NCBI GenBank assembly: GCA_020853835.1
Contig: JADYYC010000387.1
Span: 1-12,608 of the forward strand
Source of the DNA: Anaerolineales bacterium
Lineage (GTDB): Bacteria; Chloroflexota; Anaerolineae; Anaerolineales; UBA4823
DNA length: 12,608 nt
Direction: 5' to 3'
Under the pieces are notes generated by a model. That model saw only the letters and a program-made list of their open reading frames with translations, was not told where the DNA came from and ran no database searches. How positions within the stretch are numbered: position 1 is the stretch's first letter; the number at the start of each line of letters is the position of its first letter. The position numbers were made by a program, and so were the translations under genes. Positions 6,290 through 12,608 of the stretch are shown here, piece by piece.

Positions 6290-7522
6290 TTAAAGCGAGG
6301 GGGTGGGGGTTATCGTCACCTGTAAGATCAACGCGCGCACCATCCAGCCCTCCAGCCCCGTCGAAGTCCTCACGCGCACCCACTCGACCCCATCCAGTTG
6401 GCTGGTCTCCGGCAGCAGGATAACCAATTCATCAACCGGCAAAAACCCAATCGTCTCCCCGCCCGGTTCGCGGCGGATGCGCACCCCTTCCGAGCCGCCG
6501 CCGCTCACCAGGCCGTAATCGGGCGTGGGCGTGGGCGTGAGGGTGAGCGTTGGAGACGGGGTGATGGAAGGCGTGATGGTCGGCGTCGGCGTCAGGGTGG
6601 GAGGCGCCGGGGTCGGTGTGATGGTGGGAGTTGGGGTGTGCGTCGGTGTGAGGGTTGGGGTGGGTGTGGGCAGCCCCATGCCTGTCCCCAGCACGGTGCC
6701 GGCTCCGAGCAACCCGATCAGCAGGATCACCCCGAACAGCGTCAACGCCCCCCCGAAAGTGTATCCAAACAGGGTGAGGGGGCGAAACCCCATGACGGCA
6801 AGCGTGAGCGAGCCAAGCAGAGCGCCCCAGGCAAGGTGAAGTACAAATACCGCCAGGCCGTCGGGGAAGAGATGGGGCACGCCGCTCCCCAGGCCGAAAC
6901 CGGCCGCGACCAGCGGGATGTAAAGCTCATACGCCAGGGCCGCGCTCGGCATGGCGGTGATATAGCGCCCCCCGGGGTTGTCCGAGCGGGCGAGTGCGGC
7001 GGTGGTCAGGACGGCGCTCACCGCCAGCACCAGAAAGTTGGGCCACGAAACCTGCGCGTGCAGGTTAGCCAGGTAGTGGGTGACGGACGCCGGGTCCGCA
7101 GCCGGCAGCAGGTTGAGACTGCTCAGCCAGGCCGTCCCCAACTTGCCCGCCGACCACCCGGCCAGAAAGACGATCAAACAGCCGATCAGCAGCCCGACCA
7201 GGCTGCGCATAAACAGGCGTCCCGCGCCGACGACCGTCCCAAGCGAGACGCCCGCCGCGGGCGCCATCAAGGGCGCAAGCGCCGCGCCCAGCACCAGAAA
7301 GGCGGGGGTATCCAGCAACAGCCCCAGGCTCAGCGCCAACCCGGAGACCAGCGAAAGCAGGAAGAAATCGAAAGAGGGCGAAGCGCGCAGCGCAAGCTCG
7401 TCCAAAAAATCGGCGCGTTCGTCCTTGTTCAACGGGGCGAGCAAGCGCCTGGCCCGGCGGCGTCGGGCTGGCGGGAGCTGGTTCGGGTCATCGGGATGAT
7501 GTTCGGAAGAGGTCAGGTTCAT
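6290..7522 (-). CDS. DUF389-like membrane protein with Pro-Thr linker and C-terminal SH3-like domain
   Basis: A 410-residue protein of unknown function. Residues 1-50 are polar and Arg-rich (cytosolic). About seven hydrophobic segments follow (roughly 54-70, 74-90, 105-122, 160-178, 190-212, 222-243 and 252-282). The segment 'LGAALAPLMAPAAGVSLG' at 78-95 resembles the conserved core of DUF389 (TIGR00341-like) proteins. Residues 284-334 form a low-complexity Pro-Thr linker. Residues about 337-400 look like a bacterial SH3 domain ('VRIRREPGGETIGFLPVDE' then 'WVRVRTSTGLEGWM'), probably outside the membrane and able to contact cell wall or protein. The frame is open to 7648, but the ATG at 7522 is chosen because it forms an ATGA overlap with the HAD gene stop, and the upstream part is Gly/Arg-rich and implausible. 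DUF389 proteins have no settled function; some are suspected carriers or channels. The domain calls are by pattern, not by search. Confidence 0.78.
   Translation of the reverse strand: MNLTSSEHHPDDPNQLPPARRRRARRLLAPLNKDERADFLDELALRASPSFDFFLLSLVSGLALSLGLLLDTPAFLVLGAALAPLMAPAAGVSLGTVVGAGRLFMRSLVGLLIGCLIVFLAGWSAGKLGTAWLSSLNLLPAADPASVTHYLANLHAQVSWPNFLVLAVSAVLTTAALARSDNPGGRYITAMPSAALAYELYIPLVAAGFGLGSGVPHLFPDGLAVFVLHLAWGALLGSLTLAVMGFRPLTLFGYTFGGALTLFGVILLIGLLGAGTVLGTGMGLPTPTPTLTPTHTPTPTITPTPAPPTLTPTPTITPSITPSPTLTLTPTPTPDYGLVSGGGSEGVRIRREPGGETIGFLPVDELVILLPETSQLDGVEWVRVRTSTGLEGWMVRALILQVTITPTPSL
6521..6673 (-). repeat. Low-complexity repeat encoding a Pro-Thr linker
   Basis: About 150 bp of short degenerate repeats, read on the + strand as variants of GGCGTGGGCGTG and GGTGTGAGGGTT. 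They encode alternating Pro and Thr with occasional Leu, Ile and Ser (residues 284-334 of the DUF389-like protein). Such tracts are prone to slippage, so linker length may vary between strains. The + strand is rich in G runs (see findings). Confidence 0.85.
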
Positions 7523-7989
7523 TTTCTCAGCGTGGCGACCAGCCGCAGCGGTTTTTCGATCAACTCGAATGCGGCATGAATATCGGGAACGACCAGGCGC
7601 GCCGCCATCAGCGTCTCCACCGCCGCCCCCTCGGGGGAGAGGACGCAAACGCCGATCGCGGCCGCGGCTAACATCCTGGCGTCATTGGCGCCCTGCCCGA
7701 TCGCAACCACCCGCTCAGCGCCCAGCCGGGCGACGTACTCCGCCTTCTGGCGGGCTTCCTCTCCCGGTTGGATGCGGAGGGCGGTCAGGTTGAGCTGGCG
7801 GTCGATGACGTCCTGCCGTCCGCTGGTATCCGCGGTGAGAAGGTGGACTTGCAGCCGATCCCGCAGGTTGTTGAGCTGGCGCGCCACCCCCTCGATCAAC
7901 TGCCCATCCAGCGCCAGGGTGCCGTTCACATCACAAACCAGGTGCTCGAGCGATACCAGGCCTCGCCCAGGGATGTTGAGTTCGATCAT
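7519..7989 (-). CDS. Small HAD-superfamily protein, soluble P-type ATPase-like
   Basis: A 156-residue cytoplasmic HAD-fold protein lacking a cap domain, close in style to COG4087 'soluble P-type ATPase' proteins. Motif I is 'CDVNGTLA', with nucleophile D20 but Asn at the +2 place where phosphatases carry Asp. Motif II is 'LLTADTSG' (T52), motif III is probably K82, and motif IV is 'AIGQGANDARML' (N102, D103), with Gln at the first Asp of the usual GDGxND. The retained nucleophile, Thr and Lys suggest that phosphoryl binding is possible. The missing general acid/base Asp argues against an ordinary phosphatase and fits the P-type ATPase branch. The ATG lies 6 nt from a perfect TATAAT, so the transcript is probably leaderless. 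Its stop overlaps the start of the DUF389-like gene (ATGA), so the two proteins are probably made together. Substrate unknown. Confidence 0.85.
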   Translation of the reverse strand: MIELNIPGRGLVSLEHLVCDVNGTLALDGQLIEGVARQLNNLRDRLQVHLLTADTSGRQDVIDRQLNLTALRIQPGEEARQKAEYVARLGAERVVAIGQGANDARMLAAAAIGVCVLSPEGAAVETLMAARLVVPDIHAAFELIEKPLRLVATLRK

Positions 7990-7995
7990 GAGTCT

Positions 7996-8001
7996 ATTAT
8001 A
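7996..8001 (-). promoter_or_regulatory. -10 box for the HAD/DUF389 operon
   Basis: A perfect TATAAT on the - strand ends 6 nt before the HAD start codon, so the expected transcription start falls on or next to the A of the ATG. No Shine-Dalgarno sequence can fit. The -35 region 17 bp upstream reads TATTTT and is a poor match. Confidence 0.6.
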
Positions 8002-8017
8002 ACCCTATCAACTCGTG

Positions 8018-8023
8018 TAAAAT
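8018..8023 (+). promoter_or_regulatory. -10 box for the BMP lipoprotein gene
   Basis: TAAAAT, preceded by GTG, lies 14 nt before the ATG at 8038 on the + strand. It faces away from the TATAAT of the divergent operon, and only 16 bp separate the two boxes. No good -35 is seen. Transcription would start near 8030. Confidence 0.45.
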
Positions 8024-8037
8024 AGGCCACGTGTTCA

Positions 8038-9159
8038 ATGAAGCGGAGCGTGAATGTGAATAAGATCCAGTTTCGGGGCCTGCGTTTGTTCGAGTTTTAC
8101 CTGCTGGCCGGCTGCCTCGTCCTTGCATCCGTCCTGAGCGGTTGTAACCTGCGCTTACAGGCGTCCGCGCCCACCCCGGCGCTCGAGGACGTCACCCCGG
8201 AAGTAACCGCGCCAACGGAAACGATCCCGCAGGCGGTCGAAACCGCCACGCCGACCGCCGCGCCGAAGCGGCTGGCGCTTCTGGCGCCGCTCGGTTCGAA
8301 CCCGGCCGAGGCGCTCGCTATCCAGACGGTTTTGAGCGAGTTGGCCGCGGGAGACGGGCTGGAGTTCGAAACCCTGACCGAGCTGCAAGGTCTGGATCTG
8401 CCGCAAGGCGTACAGGCGATGGTCGTCCTGGCGCCAGACCCTGGGCTGGCAAACCTGGCTGCGGCCAATCCGCAGGTTCAATTCTTGGGGATCGGGATCG
8501 AGGGGGTCGAAGCCGGTTCCAGCCTCAGCCTGATGGGAACGCAAGGCGGGCGGGCCGACCAGCAGGGTTTTCTGGCCGGCTACCTGGCGAGTGTGATCAC
8601 CCCCGACTGGCGGGTGGGGGCGATCAGCCCGGCGGACAGCCTCGCCGGGAGGTCCGCCCGCCTGGGTTTTCGCAATGGGGCGATCTTTTTCTGTGGGTTG
8701 TGCCGCCCCGCCTTTCCGCCGTTCGTCCAATACCCGTTGACCGCCGAGTTGGCCGGGGGCGCCGACCAGGCTATCATGCAGGCTGCCGCTGACCAGCTCA
8801 TCTCCAACGCCGTCAAAACCGTTTACCTGGCTCCAGGCGTTGCGGATCTTTTCTTGTTGGAATACCTGCGCGACGCCGGGGTGAACATCATTGGCAGCGA
8901 ACCCCCGCCGGCGGACGCCCTCCGCCCCCATTGGATCGCTTCGGTTCAGTTCGACCAGGTTGCGGCCTTGCGCCAGTTTTGGCCCGAGCTGCTGTCAGCC
9001 AGCGGCGGTCGGGTGGTTGAAATGCCGCTGGCCCTGACCAACGTCAACCCCGAGCTTTTGAGCGAAGGCCGCCAGAGGCTGGTCGAACGCCTGCTTGACG
9101 ATCTGTCGAGCGGCTATATCGACACCGGGGTCAACCCGGAGACCGGCGAGCCGCGCTAG
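8038..9159 (+). CDS. BMP-family (BmpA/YufN-like) substrate-binding lipoprotein, divergent
   Basis: The probable solute receptor of the ABC importer encoded directly downstream; relatives bind nucleosides. It has 373 residues from the ATG at 8038. Basic residues and a hydrophobic stretch (about 17-32) lead to the lipobox LSGC at 33-36, so it should be a lipoprotein anchored by C36. A Pro/Thr/Ala-rich spacer follows (about 42-76), then the binding domain. Family marks are 'QGFLAGYLASVI' (176-187), 'WRVGAISP' and 'ARLGFRNGA' (207-215). The N-terminal lobe lacks the usual BMP motif with GG, Asp and SFN, and 'FFCGLCRP' adds a CxxC pair (C219, C222). An alternative GTG start at 8056 has AGCGGAG (8042-8048) 7 nt before it and would shorten the leader by six residues; the lipobox is kept either way. 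The gene is divergent from the HAD operon. Confidence 0.82.
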   Translation: MKRSVNVNKIQFRGLRLFEFYLLAGCLVLASVLSGCNLRLQASAPTPALEDVTPEVTAPTETIPQAVETATPTAAPKRLALLAPLGSNPAEALAIQTVLSELAAGDGLEFETLTELQGLDLPQGVQAMVVLAPDPGLANLAAANPQVQFLGIGIEGVEAGSSLSLMGTQGGRADQQGFLAGYLASVITPDWRVGAISPADSLAGRSARLGFRNGAIFFCGLCRPAFPPFVQYPLTAELAGGADQAIMQAAADQLISNAVKTVYLAPGVADLFLLEYLRDAGVNIIGSEPPPADALRPHWIASVQFDQVAALRQFWPELLSASGGRVVEMPLALTNVNPELLSEGRQRLVERLLDDLSSGYIDTGVNPETGEPR

Positions 9160-9191
9160 CGGAGGGGGGCGGGTTTTGGGCGGGGGCATGG

Positions 9192-9197
9192 TACAAT
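9192..9197 (+). promoter_or_regulatory. Possible -10 box upstream of the transporter ATPase gene
   Basis: TACAAT lies in the 93-bp gap between the BMP gene and the ATPase gene, 55 nt before the ATG at 9253. It matches the -10 proposed for tRNA-Gln. The sequence upstream is G-rich and offers no -35. If used, it would let the ATPase and permeases be transcribed without the receptor. Confidence 0.35.
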
Positions 9198-9252
9198 GGG
9201 GCTATCCATTCATATATTTTGAACTTAAGTGATCGGAGCACGCAGGATACTT

Positions 9253-10770
9253 ATGACCCCTATTCTTGAACTCCGCGGTATCACAAAACGGTTTCCTGGC
9301 GTTTTAGCAAACGATCATATCGATCTGACGCTGGAAGCAGGCGAAATTCATGCTCTGTTGGGGGAAAACGGCGCCGGCAAAACCACCCTGATGAACATCC
9401 TGTATGGGCTCTACCAGCAAGACGAGGGAGAGGTTATCGTCCGCGGCCAGAAGATCGAGATCCACTCTCCAAGCGATGCGATCGCGGCGGGCATCGGGAT
9501 GGTGCACCAGCACTTTATGCTGGTGCCGGTTTTCACTGTCACCGAGAACGTCATGCTTGGCGAAGAATCCATCCGCTTCGGCGGGCTCTTGAACCGCGCC
9601 GAAGCCGCGGACAAGATCCGCCAGATCTCCGAGCAATTCGGCTTGCAGGTAGACCCGGATGCCCGCGTGGAAGACCTGCCGGTTGGCGTGCAGCAGCGGG
9701 TCGAGATCATCAAGCTGCTTTACCGCGAGGCGGATATCCTGATCCTCGATGAACCCACGGCCGTGTTGACCCCGCAGGAGGCGGACGAGCTGTTCAAGAT
9801 CATGCATTCGCTCGTCGAGCGCGGCAAATCGATCATCTTCATCACCCACAAACTGCGTGAAGTGTTGGACGCCTCCGACCGCATCACTGTGATCCGGCGC
9901 GGCAAGGTGATTGGCTCCACCCTCCCGGCCGAAGCGGATCAAAACAAGCTCGCGGAAATGATGGTGGGGCGCGCGGTCCAGCTTGAGGTTGACCGCACCC
10001 CGGCAAAGCCCGGCGAGGTGGTCTTGCAGGTGGAAGACCTGGTGGTTCTTGACGAGCGGCGCCAGGCGGCTGTGGATGGGGTGTCTTTCGAGGTGCGCGC
10101 GGGGGAGGTGCTTGGCATTGCGGGCGTGCAGGGCAACGGTCAGACCGAGCTGGTCGAAGCGCTGACCGGGCTGCGCCCTGCCCAATCTGGCCGGGTCGCC
10201 CTTTTGGACCGCGAGATCACGCATAGCAGCCCGCGCCAGATCACCGAGACCGGCAGCGCCCACGTTCCCGAAGACCGCCAGCGCGATGGCTTGATCTTGG
10301 ATTTTCCGATCGCGGATAACCTGATCTTGAATACGTATTACCAACCCCCTTTCTCGCGCGGGGCGGTGCTCAATGGGCCGGAGATCTTGAGACATGCCAA
10401 CGAGTTAATTCAGGAATTCGATATCCGCACGCCAGGCGCGTTCACCACTGCCGGCTCGCTCTCGGGCGGCAACCAGCAGAAACTGATCGTCGCGCGCGAG
10501 TTCTCACGCCCTATCAAGCTGCTCATCGCTTCCCAGCCCACCCGCGGCCTGGACGTCGGCTCGGTCGAGTACATCCATGGGCGCATCATCCAGAAGAGGG
10601 ACGAGGGCTGCGCCGTGCTGCTCGTGTCTTCCGAGCTGGATGAAGTGATGGGGTTGTCGGATCGGATCGCGGTCATGTACCGCGGCGAGATTGTGGACAT
10701 CCTTCAGGCTGATGAAGCCACCAAAGAAGGCGTTGGCCTTTTGATGGCGGGCATCCATAACGCTGTCTGA
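9253..10770 (+). CDS. Nucleoside-type ABC importer ATPase with two NBDs (YufO/NupO-like)
   Basis: The cytoplasmic energising subunit of the importer, with two fused nucleotide-binding domains, 505 residues, as in the YufO/RbsA class. NBD1 is complete: Walker A GENGAGKTT (37-45), Q-loop Q86 in 'VHQHFMLVP', signature region 'LPVGVQQRVEI' (142-152), Walker B with D166 and E167 in 'LILDEPTAVLTP', and switch His in 'FITHK'. NBD2 is degenerate: Walker A reads GVQGNGQTE (291-299) with no Lys, the signature LSGGNQQ is intact (403-409), and Walker B reads 'LLIASQPTRGLD' with Gln (Q428) at the catalytic Glu place. This asymmetry is common in this family, so hydrolysis probably occurs at one composite site. 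ATG 9253 is chosen because AGGA (9244-9247) lies 5 nt before it; a GTG at 9229 would add eight residues. The gene is followed by two permease genes. Confidence 0.93.
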   Translation: MTPILELRGITKRFPGVLANDHIDLTLEAGEIHALLGENGAGKTTLMNILYGLYQQDEGEVIVRGQKIEIHSPSDAIAAGIGMVHQHFMLVPVFTVTENVMLGEESIRFGGLLNRAEAADKIRQISEQFGLQVDPDARVEDLPVGVQQRVEIIKLLYREADILILDEPTAVLTPQEADELFKIMHSLVERGKSIIFITHKLREVLDASDRITVIRRGKVIGSTLPAEADQNKLAEMMVGRAVQLEVDRTPAKPGEVVLQVEDLVVLDERRQAAVDGVSFEVRAGEVLGIAGVQGNGQTELVEALTGLRPAQSGRVALLDREITHSSPRQITETGSAHVPEDRQRDGLILDFPIADNLILNTYYQPPFSRGAVLNGPEILRHANELIQEFDIRTPGAFTTAGSLSGGNQQKLIVAREFSRPIKLLIASQPTRGLDVGSVEYIHGRIIQKRDEGCAVLLVSSELDEVMGLSDRIAVMYRGEIVDILQADEATKEGVGLLMAGIHNAV

Positions 10771-10805
10771 CGCTTCACTTGAAAATTCGAAAAGGATCTC
10801 AGTCG

Positions 10806-12110
10806 ATGACCGACGCGGACAAAAGACCACAACAAGAGCAAGAAAAAAACCCGGCCAAGATCTTCCAGGAAGAGTTGTTAAAGGAAGTCACCGGCGATGC
10901 TCCAAAGAGAAATTCCAGGCTTCCAGGCATATTGCAGTCGTTGATCGTCCCGGTCCTGGCGATCTTTACCGGCCTGGTGCTGGGCGGGATCATCATCGTC
11001 CTGACCACCCCGGAATTCTATGCGGCCTGGGCGGCATCCCCGCTCGGGGGCCTGGCGGAAGCCTGGAAGATCATCGCCACCGCGTACTCGGCGCTTTTCA
11101 CCGGCGCGTTTGGAGATCCGGCCAAGATCATCGCCGCGCTGCAGGGCGGTTCTCCGGAGGCCGTCCGCCGGGCGTTCTACCCGTTCTTCGAAAGCCTGGT
11201 CGCGGCTACTCCCTACATTTTCGGCGGCCTGGCGGTTGCCCTCGGTTTTCGCGCCGGCCTTTTCAACATCGGCGTTGAAGGCCAGATCTTTATGGGCGCA
11301 ATTTTCAGCGCTTTTGTGGGCTATTCCATCACGGGTATCCCGGCCTTGCTCCACGTTCCGCTGGCGTTTCTGGCTGGCGCGTTGGGAGGGGCGCTCTGGG
11401 GCTTTATACCGGGCTGGCTAAAGGCCAGGACGGGCGGGCACGAGGTCATCAACACGATCATGATGAATTACATCGCCTTTCGCCTGAGCGACTGGCTGTT
11501 GACCGGACCGATGAAGCGCCCGGGGTCGCCAAACCCGGTCAGCCCGACCATAGAACCAACGGCTAAGCTCCTGCGGCCCTTCGGCGATCCGATTCGTTTC
11601 CATATCGGTTTTTTCATCGCCTTGCTGGTTGCCTGGTTGGTTTACTGGTTCCTGTTCAAGACGAAATGGGGCTTTGACCTGCGGGCGGTCGGCTCCAACC
11701 CACATGCAGCCCGCTATGCCGGCATGATTGTCCCCTTGACCATCATCCTGGCGATGGTCCTTTCCGGCGGGCTGGCTGGCATGGCGGGGGCGAATGAGGT
11801 GCTGGGCGTGAACTACAACCTGGCGATGGCCTTTTCGTCCGGCTACGGTTTCGACAGCATCGCCCTGGCGCTCCTGGGAAAGAGCCACCCGCTGGGGGTG
11901 GTGCTGGCCTCGCTGCTTTTTGGGGCGCTGCGCAACGGCGCAACCAACATGCAGCTTAAGGCCGGAATACCCATCGACATCATTTCGGTGCTCCAGGCGT
12001 TTATCCTGGTGTTTATCGCCGCGCCGGCGATCATCTGCACCATCTACCGCATCAAACTTCCCGCTGAGGCGGAAGAAGGGATCTTTGCAGGCACCTGGGG
12101 AGGCGACTGA
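10806..12110 (+). CDS. ABC importer permease, BPD_transp_2 family (YufP/NupP-like)
   Basis: The first of two membrane permeases of the nucleoside-type importer, 434 residues. The N-terminal ~40 residues are polar and Lys/Glu-rich (cytosolic). The first membrane segment (about 43-66) is followed by a soluble loop and then the permease core. Family marks are 'ALGFRAGLFNIGVEGQIFMG' (145-163), 'GHEVINTIMMNYIAFRLSDW' (211-230), 'GFDLRAVGSNPHAARYAG' and 'FGFDSIALALLG'-type residues near the C terminus (here 'GYGFDSIALALLGKSHPLG'). These match the branched-chain-amino-acid/ribose/nucleoside permease family, in which the 'GVEGQ' loop is typical of YufP. The start ATG is chosen because AAAGGA (10791-10796) lies 9 nt before it; an in-frame TTG at 10779 is less likely. 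It lies 35 bp after the ATPase and 2 bp before the second permease. Confidence 0.92.
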   Translation: MTDADKRPQQEQEKNPAKIFQEELLKEVTGDAPKRNSRLPGILQSLIVPVLAIFTGLVLGGIIIVLTTPEFYAAWAASPLGGLAEAWKIIATAYSALFTGAFGDPAKIIAALQGGSPEAVRRAFYPFFESLVAATPYIFGGLAVALGFRAGLFNIGVEGQIFMGAIFSAFVGYSITGIPALLHVPLAFLAGALGGALWGFIPGWLKARTGGHEVINTIMMNYIAFRLSDWLLTGPMKRPGSPNPVSPTIEPTAKLLRPFGDPIRFHIGFFIALLVAWLVYWFLFKTKWGFDLRAVGSNPHAARYAGMIVPLTIILAMVLSGGLAGMAGANEVLGVNYNLAMAFSSGYGFDSIALALLGKSHPLGVVLASLLFGALRNGATNMQLKAGIPIDIISVLQAFILVFIAAPAIICTIYRIKLPAEAEEGIFAGTWGGD

Positions 12111-12112
12111 AG

Positions 12113-12608
12113 ATGACCACCACTGTTTTGCATCGCAAGGTCGAGGTTTTTTCTGTCACCCGCAAGGTGGCGATGGGCCTGCTGTTTTTGGGGGCCGGTT
12201 TTGTGATCTGGTGGTTTTTCGCCCGCCCGCTAAGCCCCGAGGTGATCACGAAGTTTGGGATGACGCCCGGCGGCGCCAGGTCCACCATTCCGGATTTGCA
12301 GATACCCGCCCGGCTCACGCTGAACATCCTGGCTGTTATCACGGCAGTCCTGGGCGCATTGCAGCTCGCCCTGCCGCACGGCTTTCGCAGGCGCACAAAC
12401 CTTGTGCTGGCGTTCGTTTCGTTCCTATTCGTTTTTGCTTTTCTGACCTGGGCTGCCGCCGGGAAATCGCTCAACCTGGCTGGGCTGGTGAACACCACGC
12501 TCTCGAAGGCCGTCCCGCTGACCCTGGGCGCCCTGGCGGGCATCCTGTGCGAGCGCGCCGGCGTGGTCAACATCGCCATCGAGGGCATGATGCTCATGGG
12601 CGCTATGG
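12113..12608 (+). CDS. ABC importer permease, second subunit (YufQ/NupQ-like), 3'-truncated
   Basis: The second permease of the importer. The frame is open from the ATG at 12113 to the window edge, giving 165 residues with no stop. GGGGAGG (12097-12103) lies 9 nt before the ATG, and the gene starts 2 bp after the stop of the first permease. The end of the visible part, 'PLTLGALAGILCERAGVVNIAIEGMMLMGAM' type residues (about 135-165), is the characteristic N-terminal permease signature of this subunit. It is preceded by about 130 residues that include three further hydrophobic segments (about 21-37, 68-87 and 97-115). In YufQ-like proteins the signature sits much nearer the start. The remaining core lies beyond the window. 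Confidence 0.9.
   Translation, partial: MTTTVLHRKVEVFSVTRKVAMGLLFLGAGFVIWWFFARPLSPEVITKFGMTPGGARSTIPDLQIPARLTLNILAVITAVLGALQLALPHGFRRRTNLVLAFVSFLFVFAFLTWAAAGKSLNLAGLVNTTLSKAVPLTLGALAGILCERAGVVNIAIEGMMLMGAM

Noticed and set aside
6270..6301. Imperfect hairpin across the cdd and DUF389-like stop codons as a bidirectional terminator
   Set aside because: Seven pairs with a bulge, a 17-nt loop and no T run on either side; too weak.
6521..6673. Repeat tract as a CRISPR array or VNTR of non-coding type
   Set aside because: There are no uniform repeat and spacer units, and the tract stays in frame as a Pro-Thr linker within a gene.
6398..7579. 393-codon open frame on the + strand opposite the DUF389-like gene
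   Set aside because: The product is Gln/Arg/Gly-rich low complexity, with no recognisable fold and no ribosome binding site; the - strand frame has membrane segments and an operon overlap.
9151..9162. CCGC/GCGG stem at the end of the BMP gene
   Set aside because: It is 4 bp long and followed by G-rich DNA, so it does not look like a terminator.

Overview
The window is GC-rich, gene-dense bacterial chromosome, most likely from Chloroflexota, class Anaerolineae. This placement is inferred from gene content and style: Pro-Thr repeat linkers in membrane and exported proteins, TACAAT-type -10 boxes, an Asn-containing HAD protein and a BMP/YufO/YufP/YufQ-type transporter. No rRNA, CRISPR array, transposase, integrase or phage gene is visible. 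Most of the window reads as housekeeping and transport functions.

Left part (1-2954, + strand): the 3' part of a family 5 ABC substrate-binding protein, cut by the window edge, then a response regulator whose receiver domain is followed by a probable Roadblock/LC7-like domain and an acidic tail. Middle left (2955-6278, + strand): a single tRNA-Gln(UUG) with a likely promoter, a strong intrinsic terminator, then a tight cluster of glmU, a CNNM/CorC-type CBS-domain membrane protein and cytidine deaminase. Those three genes overlap by 8 and 23 nt and look like one operon.

Middle right (6290-7989, - strand): a two-gene operon with an ATGA overlap. The first gene is a small HAD protein related to soluble P-type ATPase domains. 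The second is a DUF389-like membrane protein carrying a Pro-Thr linker and an SH3-like domain. Its 3' end lies 11 bp from the cdd stop, so the two operons converge. A 48-bp divergent promoter region (7990-8037) separates it from the last block.

Right part (8038-12608, + strand): a four-gene ABC importer locus. It comprises a BMP-family lipoprotein of unusual sequence, a tandem-NBD ATPase, a first permease, and a second permease that runs off the window edge. By family this is a nucleoside-type importer. Together with cytidine deaminase it hints at nucleoside uptake and salvage, although cdd belongs to a different operon.

The less ordinary points are the divergent BMP lipoprotein with a CxxC motif, the receiver-Roadblock fusion, the DUF389-PT linker-SH3 architecture with its altered HAD partner, the N-terminal extension of the second permease, and the compact divergent promoters with a probable leaderless transcript. 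I found no clearly new defence or mobile system.
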